From contig JAXMGX010000002.1 in NCBI GenBank assembly GCA_046347045.1, forward strand, positions 124,001-188,000: a DNA stretch of 64,000 nucleotides. The letters are read 5' to 3'. Source of the stretch: ZC4RG30 sp046347045. GTDB taxonomy: Bacteria > Pseudomonadota > Gammaproteobacteria > Steroidobacterales > Steroidobacteraceae. Below the pieces are notes generated by a model. The model saw only the letters and a list, made by a program, of their open reading frames with translations. It had not been told where the DNA came from and ran no database searches. This document shows, one piece after another, positions 10,026 through 19,521 of this stretch; position 1 is the first letter of the stretch, and the number at the start of each line of letters is the position of its first letter. A program made the position numbers and the translations under genes.

Positions 10026-11036
10026 ATGTCCAGCTCAACGCAACCCGCCACGCATGAATTCGAACGCAGTGCGATTCCAGGCTTTCCGATGCTCGTCATC
10101 AACGTGCTGTGGATTCCCACCAGCCTGTTCCTGCTCCTCGGCAGCATGCGCGCGGTGCAGTTCGGCAACGGTTCGCCCTGGCTGGTTCCCCTCGCCTTCC
10201 TCGCGCTGCTTGCCGGCATCGTCTGCCTGTTCGGCTACTTCACGCTGCAACCCAACGAGGCGCGCGTGCTGATCCTGTTCGGCAGCTACAAGGGCACGGT
10301 GCGCAAGAGCGGCTTCCACTGGGCCAATCCGTTCTATTCGCGCAGTCGCGGCGGCGGCATGCGCGGCGCGATGGAGGAGAAGGCCTCGCCCATCTCGCAG
10401 CGCGACGTGCTGCGCGCGGTGCGTGCCGGCCTGAATCCGTCGAAGTCGACCAAGCTTTCGCTGCGCGCCCACAACTTCAACAGCGAGACGCTGAAGGTCA
10501 ACGACAAGCGCGGCAACCCGGTGGAGATCGCCGCGGTGGTGGTCTGGCGCGTGGCCGACACGGCGCAGGCCGTGTTCGACGTGGAGGACTACCAGAGCTA
10601 CGTGCAGGTACAGAGCGAGGCGGCCATCCGCGGCATCGCCAGCACCTTCGCCTACGATCATGGAGTCGAGCACGAGCCCACGCTGCGCGGCAGCGCCGAC
10701 GAGGTGGCACAGGCACTGCGCGATGAACTGCAGACGCGACTGGCCAAGGCCGGCGTGACGGTGGAGGAAGCGCGGCTCACGCACCTGGCGTACGCGCCGG
10801 AGATCGCCTCGGTGATGCTGCGCCGTCAGCAGGCCGAGGCCATCATCGCTGCGCGCCAGCTCATCGTGCAGGGCTCGGTGGGGATGGTGCAGACGGCGCT
10901 GGCGGAACTGGAACGCAATGACGTGGTGAAACTCGACGAGGAACGCCGCGCCGCGATGGTCAGCAACCTGCTGGTCGTGCTGTGCGGCAACGCCGAGGCC
11001 TCGCCGGTGATCAATACCGGCACGCTGTACGGATGA
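10026..11036 (+). CDS. SPFH (band 7/prohibitin) domain membrane protein
   Basis: A 336-residue inner-membrane protein of the stomatin/prohibitin/flotillin superfamily, which organise membrane microdomains or protease complexes. Two hydrophobic segments occupy about residues 18-80 (FPMLVINVLWIPTSLFLLLG and the next), followed by a conserved YKGTVRKSGFHWANPF entry and the SPFH core (NPVEIAAVVVWRVADTAQAVFDV), then a helical C-terminus. A GGGAGAG ribosome site precedes ATG 10026. Its stop overlaps the start of the small RHH gene in an ATGA junction, so the two are co-translated under the palindromic promoter at 9971-10010. Confidence 0.9.
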   Translation: MSSSTQPATHEFERSAIPGFPMLVINVLWIPTSLFLLLGSMRAVQFGNGSPWLVPLAFLALLAGIVCLFGYFTLQPNEARVLILFGSYKGTVRKSGFHWANPFYSRSRGGGMRGAMEEKASPISQRDVLRAVRAGLNPSKSTKLSLRAHNFNSETLKVNDKRGNPVEIAAVVVWRVADTAQAVFDVEDYQSYVQVQSEAAIRGIASTFAYDHGVEHEPTLRGSADEVAQALRDELQTRLAKAGVTVEEARLTHLAYAPEIASVMLRRQQAEAIIAARQLIVQGSVGMVQTALAELERNDVVKLDEERRAAMVSNLLVVLCGNAEASPVINTGTLYG

Positions 11037-11218
11037 TCGTGCCGCCGCCCGAACGCAAGGCTTTCCTGTTGCGGGTCCCCGCCGACCTGTGGAAGGACCT
11101 GGAAAAATGGGCCGCGGACGATCTGCGCAGCGTGAATGCGCAGATCGAGTATCTGCTGCGCCAGGCGGTCATGGCTCGCAAAGGTGGCGCTCGCAGGGGG
11201 GACAGGGAGCCGGATTGA
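11033..11218 (+). CDS. Arc/ribbon-helix-helix family small DNA-binding protein
   Basis: A 61-residue protein resembling Arc-type repressors. The first part (KAFLLRVPADLWKDLEKWAADD) has the beta-strand and first helix, then LRSVNAQIEYLLRQAV gives the second helix with the NAQIEYLL signature typical of the fold. The tail is basic. It starts at ATG 11033, overlapping the SPFH stop by four bases. Coupling to the SPFH gene suggests it may feed back on the operon's palindromic promoter; that is inference. It has no toxin partner in view. Confidence 0.85.
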   Translation: MIVPPPERKAFLLRVPADLWKDLEKWAADDLRSVNAQIEYLLRQAVMARKGGARRGDREPD

Positions 11219-11264
11219 GCAACGGTTCTCGCCGCCCCCTCCTGCCCCCGGGTAGTCTCTCCCC

Positions 11265-12485
11265 GTGCTGAAGAAGATTCGCGTCAGTGAAGCCACCACG
11301 GGCATGTACATCCAGAAGCTGGAAGGCTCATGGATGGACCACAATTTCTGGCGCACGAAATTCCTGATCGAAGACGACGCCACGCTGGAACAGCTTCGCC
11401 GCTGCGGCGCCAGCGAGGTGTGGATAGACGTGTCGCAGGGACTGGACCTGCCCGCGTTGCGGCAGTCCTCGCCGGCAGCGGCCGCGGCCCCGGCGCGCAA
11501 GTCGCCGCGGGTATCCGCCCCGGTACCCGCGGATACGCCTCCGGACTTCACGCAGGAATTGAAGCAGGCCGGCAAGATCCGCGACCGCGCCGGCGCCGCC
11601 GTGCGCGACATGTTCCATGAAGCGCGCATGGGCGCGGCCATCCAGCCCGATGCCTTCGTGCCGGTGGTGAACGAGATCGTGGATTCAGTGACGCGCCACG
11701 GCGATGCGCTCATCAGTCTTTCGCGACTCAAGTCCGCCGATGAATACACCTACCTGCACTCGGTGGCGGTGTGCGCGCTGATGGTCTCGCTGGGCCGCAA
11801 CCTCGGCCTGTCGGAGGACGACTGCCGGCTGGCGGGCATGGCAGGCCTGATGCACGACATCGGCAAGGCCGGCACGCCGCTGGAGGTGCTGAACAAGCCC
11901 GGCTCGCTCACCGACCAGGAGTTCGACATCATCCGGCGGCATCCCGAGAACGGCGAGCGCATGCTGCGCGATTCGGGCATGACCAGCGAAAAGGTGCTGG
12001 ACGTGGTGCGCCATCACCACGAGAAGATGAATGGCAAGGGCTATCCCGATCGCCTCGTGGGCGATGGCATCTCGATGCTGGCGCGCATGGGTGCGGTATG
12101 CGATGTCTACGATGCCATCACGTCGAACCGGCCCTACAAGGCCGGCTGGGATCCGGCTGAATCGCTGGCGCGGATGGCGAGCTGGAAGGGCCAGTTCGAC
12201 GAGGAGGTGCTGAAGGCCTTCATCAAGAGCCTTGGCATCTACCCCACCGGCTCGCTGGTGCGACTGACGTCCAACCGCCTCGGCGTGGTGGTGGAACAGA
12301 ACGCGAGCAAGATCACCTCTCCCAAGGTGAAGGTGTTCTTCTCGCTCAGCAGCCGCTCGCAACTGCTGCCCCAGCTAGTCGACCTGGCGCAGCAGGGTTG
12401 CACCGACAAGATCGTCGGCCGCGAACCGCGCGAGAACTGGCCCTTCGAGAATCTCGAAGACCTCTGGCAGGCCGCACACGCCTGA
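11265..12485 (+). CDS. HD-GYP domain cyclic-di-GMP phosphodiesterase
   Basis: Hydrolyses the second messenger c-di-GMP. The 406 residues comprise an N-terminal DUF3391-type domain (about 1-75, IRVSEATTGMYIQKLEGSW), a low-complexity Ala/Pro linker, and an HD-GYP domain (about 140-340). Visible catalytic motifs are HDIGK, HPENGERML, the HHHEKMNGKGYPD stretch holding the GYP triad, and DVYDAITSNRPYK. All metal ligands expected for activity are present. Start is GTG 11265 (VLKKIRVSE). The gene is not part of an obvious operon; a diguanylate cyclase lies 12 kb further on. Confidence 0.93.
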   Translation: MLKKIRVSEATTGMYIQKLEGSWMDHNFWRTKFLIEDDATLEQLRRCGASEVWIDVSQGLDLPALRQSSPAAAAAPARKSPRVSAPVPADTPPDFTQELKQAGKIRDRAGAAVRDMFHEARMGAAIQPDAFVPVVNEIVDSVTRHGDALISLSRLKSADEYTYLHSVAVCALMVSLGRNLGLSEDDCRLAGMAGLMHDIGKAGTPLEVLNKPGSLTDQEFDIIRRHPENGERMLRDSGMTSEKVLDVVRHHHEKMNGKGYPDRLVGDGISMLARMGAVCDVYDAITSNRPYKAGWDPAESLARMASWKGQFDEEVLKAFIKSLGIYPTGSLVRLTSNRLGVVVEQNASKITSPKVKVFFSLSSRSQLLPQLVDLAQQGCTDKIVGREPRENWPFENLEDLWQAAHA

Positions 12486-12572
12486 GCGCGGTTGCGGGCA
12501 GCGGCGGTTGCATCGACGCCGGCGGCATGTACTAGAGTAGCCCTCGGGGAATCCATAGCGCCGGGGGGCGAC

Positions 12573-14576
12573 ATGTCCAATCGCAGAATGCTGGCCGCAC
12601 TGGCCCTGATGTGGGCGGGGCTGCCTGCGTTGTCATGGGCGGCCGATGGCACCACGCCCGGCCGGCTGGTCATCGATCCGCCGACGCTGGTCTCGCTGGG
12701 TTTCGCCTGGCCCATCGACGGCGACGACAATCGCAATGCGCAGGTCAGGATCGAATACCGCACGGCAGGTGCAACGGCGTGGCGCCGCGGACTGGACCTG
12801 CTGCGCACGCAACGCGAGGAAATGTTCCTGCGCTTCGCCTACGACGTGACCCTGCCCAATCACTTCGCGGGCAGCCTGTTCGACCTGACTGAAGACACCG
12901 AATACGAGGTGCGGCTGACGCTGTCGGATCCGGACGGCGTGAACGGCGCGGCCGTGCAGACCGTGAAGGTGCGCACCCGGCCCGAGCCCCGGCCCGCCAG
13001 CGGCGGCCGCGTATTCCATGTATATCCGCCGGGCTTCAAGGGACCCACCGAGCAACCCGCCTTCTTCGGACTGCTGGCGGCGTACTACATGGGCTCGCTG
13101 GGCGGAGACTGGAGCCGCGCTTCGCCGCCGCGCGTTCGCCCCGGCGATGTCATCAAGGTGCATGCGGGCGTCTATCTCAGCAAGCACGATCACTACTCGC
13201 ACGAGATCAACTCCGGCTTCACGACCTGCTGCGGCACGCCCTGGGACGGCACGTACTACCTGGCGCAGAAGGGCACGGCCGAAAAGCCCATCACGATCGT
13301 CGCGGCCGGCGACGGCGAGGCCATCTTCGATGGTGACGGCAACACCGTGCTGTTCAATGTGATGGGCTCGCAGTACCACTACTTCGAGGGCCTGACCTTC
13401 CGCAATACCGGCACCGTGTTCGAAGCCGGCATGAAGGACATCGCCGGCAGCGTCGGCCTCACGGTGAAGCGCTCGAAGTTCAGCGACATCGGCACTGCCG
13501 TGCACTCGGACTGGTCCGGGTCGCGCAACTTCTACATCGCCGACAACGACATGCTGGGCCGCGAATCGCTGGACCATGTGTTCACCTGGTATGGCATCGC
13601 GCCGTGGGTGAACCGGCCGGACTTCGCCGAGCGCGGGAAGATGAAATCCTTCTACGCCGTGTCGATCTACGGCGGCGGGCACGTGATGGCGTACAACCGG
13701 GTGCGCGGCTTCCACGATGCGCTGGACCATGCCACCTACGGCTCACCCGATGGCTGGCCCGACACGCCGGCCGATCGCCTGCCCGCGGGCATCGACATCT
13801 ACAACAACGACGTCAGCGTGATGCACGACAACTGCTTCGAGACCGATGGCTCGGTGCGCAATGTGCGCGTGATGCGCAACCGCTGCTTCAATGCCGTGCT
13901 GGGCGCGATGAGCCCGCAGCCGGTGTTCGGCGGGCCGGTGTATTTCATCCGCAACGTGGTCTACAACGCCTGGTGGGGTCCGGTGAAGATCCACGGCGAG
14001 CCCTCGGGGATCTACTACCTGAACAACACCTATGTGGGCGAGTTCCGGCAGATCATGCCAGCCTCGAACATGCACCTGCGCAACAACCTGATCCTGGGCC
14101 AGGGCACGCAGCAGCGCGTGTTCTCGGTCGACACCTTCACCAACTACAGCACTTCGGACTACAACGGCTTCCGGCCGAATCCGGGGGCGGCGCAGTCATT
14201 CGCGTGGAATTCGCCGCCGTTCACCGAAGTGCGCAATTTCTATCCCGCGCGGCGCGCCGAGGGGCTCACCGGCCAGACGGCGCCGCTGGTGCAGCGCGCC
14301 TTCGCCACGCTGGCCGAATACTCGAAGGCCACGGGACAGGACCTGCACAGCCGCATCATCGACTACGACGTGTTCGTCAATGCGAAGCAGCCGGACTTCA
14401 GCGATCCCACGCATGTGGTGGATGTGGACTCGGTGGACCTGAGGTTGCGCAAGGGCGCAGCGGCCATCGATGCGGGCGTGGCGCTGCCCAACATCACCGA
14501 TGGATTCCTCGGCAAGGCCCCGGACCTTGGCGCCTATGAGTTCGGCGCACCACTGCCACACTACGGCCCGCGCTGA
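12573..14576 (+). CDS. Secreted right-handed parallel beta-helix protein
   Basis: An exported protein of 667 residues, possibly a polysaccharide lyase or adhesin-like protein. A signal peptide covers about residues 1-25 (LALMWAGLPALSWA). A fibronectin III-like domain follows (RIEYRTAGATAWRR to TEYEVRLTLSDPDG, about 40-130), then a long beta-helix region from about 200 with repeated short N-rich turns such as HYFEGLTFRNTGTV, NFYIADNDMLG and GIYYLNNTYVGEF. The end PDLGAYEFG resembles the C-terminal signature of secreted beta-helix proteins. Start ATG 12573 has a GGGGGGCG element upstream. Catalytic residues cannot be assigned. Confidence 0.85.
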   Translation: MSNRRMLAALALMWAGLPALSWAADGTTPGRLVIDPPTLVSLGFAWPIDGDDNRNAQVRIEYRTAGATAWRRGLDLLRTQREEMFLRFAYDVTLPNHFAGSLFDLTEDTEYEVRLTLSDPDGVNGAAVQTVKVRTRPEPRPASGGRVFHVYPPGFKGPTEQPAFFGLLAAYYMGSLGGDWSRASPPRVRPGDVIKVHAGVYLSKHDHYSHEINSGFTTCCGTPWDGTYYLAQKGTAEKPITIVAAGDGEAIFDGDGNTVLFNVMGSQYHYFEGLTFRNTGTVFEAGMKDIAGSVGLTVKRSKFSDIGTAVHSDWSGSRNFYIADNDMLGRESLDHVFTWYGIAPWVNRPDFAERGKMKSFYAVSIYGGGHVMAYNRVRGFHDALDHATYGSPDGWPDTPADRLPAGIDIYNNDVSVMHDNCFETDGSVRNVRVMRNRCFNAVLGAMSPQPVFGGPVYFIRNVVYNAWWGPVKIHGEPSGIYYLNNTYVGEFRQIMPASNMHLRNNLILGQGTQQRVFSVDTFTNYSTSDYNGFRPNPGAAQSFAWNSPPFTEVRNFYPARRAEGLTGQTAPLVQRAFATLAEYSKATGQDLHSRIIDYDVFVNAKQPDFSDPTHVVDVDSVDLRLRKGAAAIDAGVALPNITDGFLGKAPDLGAYEFGAPLPHYGPR

Positions 14577-14582
14577 AACGCT

Positions 14583-16127
14583 TCAGACGAGCCAGCGGCC
14601 CAGGTGCGCGGCAATGCGCGCCGCGTCGCCGGCCGTGGTGCGACAGGCTACATAGCCGTCGGGCCGGATGAGGTACAGAAGGTCTTCCCTGCCGGCGCCA
14701 TAACGGCGCGCCAGCTCTTCGCCCGCCGGCAGCCGATGCGATGCCAGCAATGGCGCGAACCTTGCCTGCAGCGCGTCGAGTGTCGTCGCAAGCGCCGCGG
14801 GATTGCCTGACGATCCGGGCACGCCCAGCAACGAATAGCCCGTGGTGCGCGTGGCGGCAAACAGCCGGCGCCCATCGGCCAAGTCCACATCTGGCGCGCG
14901 GTCGCCCGGCCGCGGACCCGACGAAAGCGAATCCGTGCCCTGCTCCGCCTGCTCGCGATACGTGTAGGAAATGCCCGAGCAGCGACCGACGACGGCGTCG
15001 AGGAACTGCGGATCGCTGATGCGCGCGGTACGCTCGGCAATGCTCTTGCCATGACCCATGAAGATCTCGTGCAGCGCTGAAGCGGCCCAGATCACCTGCG
15101 AAGCGATGGGCTTGCGCTCGGCTTCATAGGTATCCAGCAGGGATTCGCGCGCGCGGCCCTGCAGCACCAGCGCCAGCTTCCAGCCCAGGTTCCAGGCATC
15201 CTGCAGACAGCAGTTCATGCCCTGTCCACCCGACGTGGAATGCACATGGGCCGAATCGCCCGCGAGGAAGACATTGCGCGAACGGTAGGTGTGCGCCAGG
15301 CGCACGCGGCTCTCCCACTTCGAATGCCACACTACCTCGCCCAGGCGCACGCCATCGAAATGCTGGTCGATGACCCGCATGAAGCCCTGCTCCGGCGTCA
15401 CATCCGGCGCGGCGGCCTCGCCACGGTCGCTGAGCAGCAGCCGGTGGTAGCCGCCGGGCAGCTTCACGATCATCACGAAATGGCCGAGGCCGGTGCAGTA
15501 GTGCACGTACTCGTCGGTATCCGGAAAATCGTGCAGGAAGGCATCGAGGTTCTGCATGACCGAGCCTTTGTAGTCGCTCTCGTCCTGCAGCAGCTTGAGC
15601 GAACGCCGCACGCGCGAATTGCCGCCATCGCAACCCACGACGTAGCGGGCCTCGATGACCTCGGTGCGTCCGTCCGGATGCTGCACGCGCGCCCGCGCGC
15701 CGCCGTCGACATGTTCGACATCGACCAGCTCGGAACCCCACTCGGTGGACTGGCCGTGCTCGGTGCGCAGGAAGTCGCGCAGCACCCCCTCGGTTTCGTG
15801 CTGGCCGTGCACATACAGGCGCGGGTAGCGGCAATCCAGCGTGGTGAAGTCGAGGCCGGGGCGCACTTCGCTGCGCCGACCCGCATCATCCACGAAATGC
15901 AGTACATAGCCCTTGCTGGGCAGCGCGCGCGCAAAGTAGCGATCGAGCAGCCGCTGATCGAGGCGCTCCATGATTTCCATGGTGCGCGCATGGAGGGTGA
16001 CCGCGCGCGAAGTGGGCGCGGGTCTGGGCAACCGGTCGATGGAGCGCGTCTGCACTCCCCGCCGCGCCAATTCCAGATGCAGCAGAGTCCCCGCCGCACC
16101 GCCCCCGACGATGAGCACCGGAATCAT
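14583..16127 (-). CDS. FAD-dependent aromatic monooxygenase (PHBH/PheA family)
   Basis: A single-component flavoprotein hydroxylase of about 514 residues. It has the FAD dinucleotide fold LIVGGGAAGTLLHLELARRG at residues 4-23, the NAD(P)H/FAD motif VGCDGGNSRVRRSL near 160 and the second FAD motif FLAGDSAHVHSTSGGQGMN near 290, then a thioredoxin-like C-terminal domain as in phenol and pentachlorophenol hydroxylases. Start at ATG 16127 is fixed by the FAD fold beginning immediately after. No aromatic degradation genes adjoin it, so the substrate is unknown. It is convergent with the beta-helix gene. Confidence 0.9.
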   Translation of the reverse strand: MIPVLIVGGGAAGTLLHLELARRGVQTRSIDRLPRPAPTSRAVTLHARTMEIMERLDQRLLDRYFARALPSKGYVLHFVDDAGRRSEVRPGLDFTTLDCRYPRLYVHGQHETEGVLRDFLRTEHGQSTEWGSELVDVEHVDGGARARVQHPDGRTEVIEARYVVGCDGGNSRVRRSLKLLQDESDYKGSVMQNLDAFLHDFPDTDEYVHYCTGLGHFVMIVKLPGGYHRLLLSDRGEAAAPDVTPEQGFMRVIDQHFDGVRLGEVVWHSKWESRVRLAHTYRSRNVFLAGDSAHVHSTSGGQGMNCCLQDAWNLGWKLALVLQGRARESLLDTYEAERKPIASQVIWAASALHEIFMGHGKSIAERTARISDPQFLDAVVGRCSGISYTYREQAEQGTDSLSSGPRPGDRAPDVDLADGRRLFAATRTTGYSLLGVPGSSGNPAALATTLDALQARFAPLLASHRLPAGEELARRYGAGREDLLYLIRPDGYVACRTTAGDAARIAAHLGRWLV

Positions 16128-16186
16128 CGTCGGAGTGTAGCGGCTCGGATGGACAATGGGCGCTGCGATTCCCGGGCCGCCTGGAA

Positions 16187-17425
16187 TCAGGGCCCCTGGA
16201 AACCCAGGTCGCGCCGCGGCGGCACCCATGGACTTGGCTTCGCGCAGTGTGCCGGGTCCCGGCCGTCGATCAGCAATTCGGCAAAACCCGGGCCGTTCTC
16301 GCGGTCATAGCGCAGATCGCCGAGGATCCAGCCCCGCGGCGATTTCGCCGCGAAGGGCGCGCGCAGGAAACTTGCAAGCCGCTGCGCATCGCAGCTTCCC
16401 GTGGCCAGTGCGGCGAGCGAACGCCTGTCCATGGTGTACTCGCCCGTCCAGTGCATGCCAGACGACACCGGCCGGTTCATGACGCGCAGGGGTGCCGTGC
16501 CCGCATTTTCAGGCAGCCGCGAACAGCGGCGTCCCGACTCCGAAGCCAGGTGCAACTGCCCGATGCGGGCCACATAGTCCTCGCCCTCTTGCTGCAGCAG
16601 CATCACATCCCAGCACAGCGGGGTTGCGGGTGCCGGAGACAGCACCAGATCCAGCGTCGAGGCGCCCGGGAATTGCCGCGCCGCCAATGTCTCGACGCGT
16701 CGGACGACCACCGCATGCGCCGCTGCGAAGGCACCCATCACCGCACACAACAGCACCACCGACAACAGTGACGCTGTCCGCGGCGTCACGCGCCTGGAAA
16801 TCCACAGCAACAACGCGGTGACCAGTGGCAGGCCCAGCCAGGTGAGCACGGACCCATGCAGTGCCGCCACGGTGACGCAGCCCAGGCCGAGCACCAGACC
16901 CAGGAAGATTCGCGCAGGCCGCCGCTGCAGCGCGAAGAACAGCGGCGTCGCGGCCAGCCAGCACAGGGGTTCGACGATGAATACCGCATCGCCGTAGTAC
17001 CAGCGGTTGTTCCAGGGCCAGAAGGGATGAACGCCATATTCGTTCATCGCGTCCATGCCCAGGTGCAGCATGACGGACAGCAGCGCCATCGCACCGAACA
17101 GCACCACGTCCGGTGCGCGCAGCCGATGGCGACGCGAGCGCAGCAACAGCAACGTGCCCGCGAACAGCAGCACGGCCAACAGGACACAACCCAGCAGCGT
17201 GTGCGTATAGCCGCGATGCTGAACCAGATAGGTCAGGCGGTCGCCGGTGAAGATCGGCATGCTCCACAGCAGGTCGGCATCCGGCAGGTTGCCGCCGATC
17301 ATCCCGGTCAGCAGCAATGCGGTGCGCCGGACCGGTGGCGCGAGACCACGGGCTGGCGCAGGCGCGCAGCGCGCCACGGCCTCGCCGGCCACGAGGCCGA
17401 TCAGCGTGTGGGTGAGATTGTCCAC
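16187..17425 (-). CDS. Membrane-bound metal-dependent hydrolase (YdjM/DUF457 family)
   Basis: An inner-membrane protein of 412 residues in the YbcI/YdjM family. The opening MDNLTHTLIGLVAGEA carries the first family histidine; NLPDADLLW and HRGYTHTLLGCVLLAVLL carry the Asp and His residues thought to bind metal, followed by several transmembrane helices (HLGMDAMNEYG lies in a loop). The C-terminal third (about 260-412) is a soluble beta-rich region with no clear family. Related LexA-regulated proteins are known in E. coli, but there is no SOS box evidence here. It lies 7 bases downstream of sdaA and is probably co-transcribed. Confidence 0.85.
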   Translation of the reverse strand: MDNLTHTLIGLVAGEAVARCAPAPARGLAPPVRRTALLLTGMIGGNLPDADLLWSMPIFTGDRLTYLVQHRGYTHTLLGCVLLAVLLFAGTLLLLRSRRHRLRAPDVVLFGAMALLSVMLHLGMDAMNEYGVHPFWPWNNRWYYGDAVFIVEPLCWLAATPLFFALQRRPARIFLGLVLGLGCVTVAALHGSVLTWLGLPLVTALLLWISRRVTPRTASLLSVVLLCAVMGAFAAAHAVVVRRVETLAARQFPGASTLDLVLSPAPATPLCWDVMLLQQEGEDYVARIGQLHLASESGRRCSRLPENAGTAPLRVMNRPVSSGMHWTGEYTMDRRSLAALATGSCDAQRLASFLRAPFAAKSPRGWILGDLRYDRENGPGFAELLIDGRDPAHCAKPSPWVPPRRDLGFQGP

Positions 17426-17432
17426 ACCGGCA

Positions 17433-18812
17433 TCAGCACTCGATGACGTTGACCGCGAGGCCCCCGCGCGAGGTTTCCTTGTACTTGGTCTTCATGTCGG
17501 CGCCAGTCTCGCGCATGGTCTTGATGACCTTGTCGAGCGACACATAGTGCGTGCCATCGCCCCGCAGCGCCATGCGGGCAGCGTTGATGGCTTTCACGGC
17601 CGCAATCGCGTTGCGCTCGATGCAGGGAATCTGCACCAGCCCGCCCACCGGATCGCAGGTCAGGCCCAGATGGTGTTCCATGCCGATCTCCGCGGCGTTT
17701 TCCACCTGCGCTGGTGAACCGCCGAGCACGGCGCACAGCGCGCCGGCCGCCATCGAACAGGCCGTCCCCACCTCGCCCTGGCAACCCACTTCGGCGCCCG
17801 ACAGCGAGGCATTTTCCTTGTACAGGATGCCGATGGCCGCGGCCGTCAGCAGGAAATCGCATACGCCCTGCTCGGTTGCACCGGCGATGAACCGCGAGTA
17901 GTAGTGCAGCACCGCCGGAATGATGCCGGCCGCGCCATTGGTGGGGGCGGTGACCACGCGGCCGCCCGCGGCGTTTTCTTCATTGACCGCAAGCGCATAC
18001 AGATTCACCCAGTCGAGCACCACGAGCTGGTCGCGCAGCGCCGCCTCGGGATTGCTGGTGAGCTGCGCATGCAGGTCGGGCGCGCGTCGCTTCACCTTGT
18101 ATCCGCCCGGCAGCACACCCGGCGTGGAGCAGCCGCGCTTCACGCATTCCTGCATCACCTTCCAGATGCGGGCGAGTCCGGCATCGATCTGTGCATCATT
18201 GCGCCAGGCGCGTTCATTGCGACGCATGATGGCCGCGATGCTCAGCCGCTCGCGCTGGCATATGCCCAGCAACTGTTCGCCGGTGGTGAAGGGATGCGGC
18301 AGCACGGTGGCATCGGCGACGATGGTCTTTTCCCCGGCATCGTCGCCGCTGACCACGAAGCCGCCGCCCACGGAGTAGTACACGTGCTCGGCCAGCACGA
18401 CACGCGCGGCGTCGAAGGCAGTGAAGCGCATGCCGTTGGAATGCAGCGGCAGGGATTCGCGCCGGTTGAACAGCAGGTCGGCCTTTTCGTCGAAATCGAC
18501 GGCGTGGCGCCCCAGCAGCCGCACCTGACGCGATTCGCGCATGCCCGCCAGCAGCGCGGGCACGGCCTCCACATCGACGGTGTCCGGCTCATGGCCGGCC
18601 AGCCCGAGCAGCACCGCCTTGTCGCTGCCGTGCCCCTTGCCCGTGGCGCCAAGAGAGCCGAAGAGCTCGGCGCGAATCCGCGCAGTGGCGTCCAGCAGCC
18701 CGGTGTCCGCCAGACGGACCGCGAACAGCCGGGCCGCGCGCATGGGTCCCACGGTGTGCGAACTGGAGGGACCGATGCCGATCTTGAAGAGGTCGAAAAC
18801 GCTGACGGCCAT
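17433..18812 (-). CDS. sdaA: L-serine ammonia-lyase, iron-sulfur-dependent, single-chain type
   Basis: Converts L-serine to pyruvate and ammonia using a [4Fe-4S] cluster. The N-terminal beta domain opens with VFDLFKIGIGPSSSHTVGPM, a diagnostic family signature. The alpha domain carries the cluster cysteines in the CVKRGCSTPG region (about 240) and in the LSGAEVGCQGEVGTACSM segment (about 345), ending NVIEC. The 459 residues match SdaA/SdaB. Start ATG 18812 gives the exact family N-terminus. The cyclophilin gene lies just upstream on the same strand (37-base gap). Confidence 0.95.
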   Translation of the reverse strand: MAVSVFDLFKIGIGPSSSHTVGPMRAARLFAVRLADTGLLDATARIRAELFGSLGATGKGHGSDKAVLLGLAGHEPDTVDVEAVPALLAGMRESRQVRLLGRHAVDFDEKADLLFNRRESLPLHSNGMRFTAFDAARVVLAEHVYYSVGGGFVVSGDDAGEKTIVADATVLPHPFTTGEQLLGICQRERLSIAAIMRRNERAWRNDAQIDAGLARIWKVMQECVKRGCSTPGVLPGGYKVKRRAPDLHAQLTSNPEAALRDQLVVLDWVNLYALAVNEENAAGGRVVTAPTNGAAGIIPAVLHYYSRFIAGATEQGVCDFLLTAAAIGILYKENASLSGAEVGCQGEVGTACSMAAGALCAVLGGSPAQVENAAEIGMEHHLGLTCDPVGGLVQIPCIERNAIAAVKAINAARMALRGDGTHYVSLDKVIKTMRETGADMKTKYKETSRGGLAVNVIEC

Positions 18813-18849
18813 GCCGATGATTATCGGCGGCCGCCAGCGGACGCGCCAC

Positions 18850-19521
18850 TCAGTCGGCGCGACGGATGCTGATGACCTTCACTGGCTCTGCCAGCATCTG
18901 CCCCTTCATCGATCCATCGCCCGCCTGCTCGGACTTCGGCAGATCGAGCATGGCGCGCAGCACGGGCAGGCCGTCGGTCACATGTCCGAAAGCCGCATAG
19001 CCCACGTCGGGGCCCTCCGGCTTGGCATCCAGCGAAGTGAGGTCGCCCAGCACGAAGAAGAAATCCGCCGTGGCGGTACCCGGCTCGCGCATCGCCATGG
19101 AGATGGTGCCATCGAGGTGCGAAAGACCGGTGACCTTGGTGGATTCATGCGCGATGGGCTTGTAGATCAGCTTTGGATTGCCGCGCAATCCGGCCTGCAT
19201 CAGCCCGTACTGCCCGTCCTCGCTGATCTTCACCGCGCGATAGAAGGTGATGCCGTCGAAGCGCTTCGCATCCACATAGCGGAGGAAATTCGCCACCGTC
19301 ACCGGTGCGCGATCCTTCTCGAGCGCGATGCGCACATCGCCGCGCGCCGTGTGCAGCACCACATTCACCAGTGCGGGCGTAGCGGGTGGCGTGGCGGCAG
19401 CGGCCGGGACAGGGGGCGCGGTTGCAGGCGCAGGTAACGGGGCTTCCTGTGCGTAGGCCAGCGGCAGCGTCAATGCCACGAGGACAAGCGCGCGATGCAG
19501 CGTGTTGCCGAACATGTTCAT
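18850..19521 (-). CDS. Peptidyl-prolyl cis-trans isomerase, cyclophilin type, exported
   Basis: A periplasmic proline isomerase assisting protein folding. The start ATG 19521 (MNMFGNTLHRALVLVALTL) gives a signal peptide of about 24 residues, then a Pro/Ala linker to about residue 52. The cyclophilin domain follows: VNVVLHTARGDVRIALEKDRAP, the catalytic FDGITFYRAV stretch, and TADFFFVLGD. The usual Trp and some active-site residues vary, as is common for bacterial exported cyclophilins. Length 223 residues. Same strand as sdaA. Confidence 0.9.
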   Translation of the reverse strand: MNMFGNTLHRALVLVALTLPLAYAQEAPLPAPATAPPVPAAAATPPATPALVNVVLHTARGDVRIALEKDRAPVTVANFLRYVDAKRFDGITFYRAVKISEDGQYGLMQAGLRGNPKLIYKPIAHESTKVTGLSHLDGTISMAMREPGTATADFFFVLGDLTSLDAKPEGPDVGYAAFGHVTDGLPVLRAMLDLPKSEQAGDGSMKGQMLAEPVKVISIRRAD

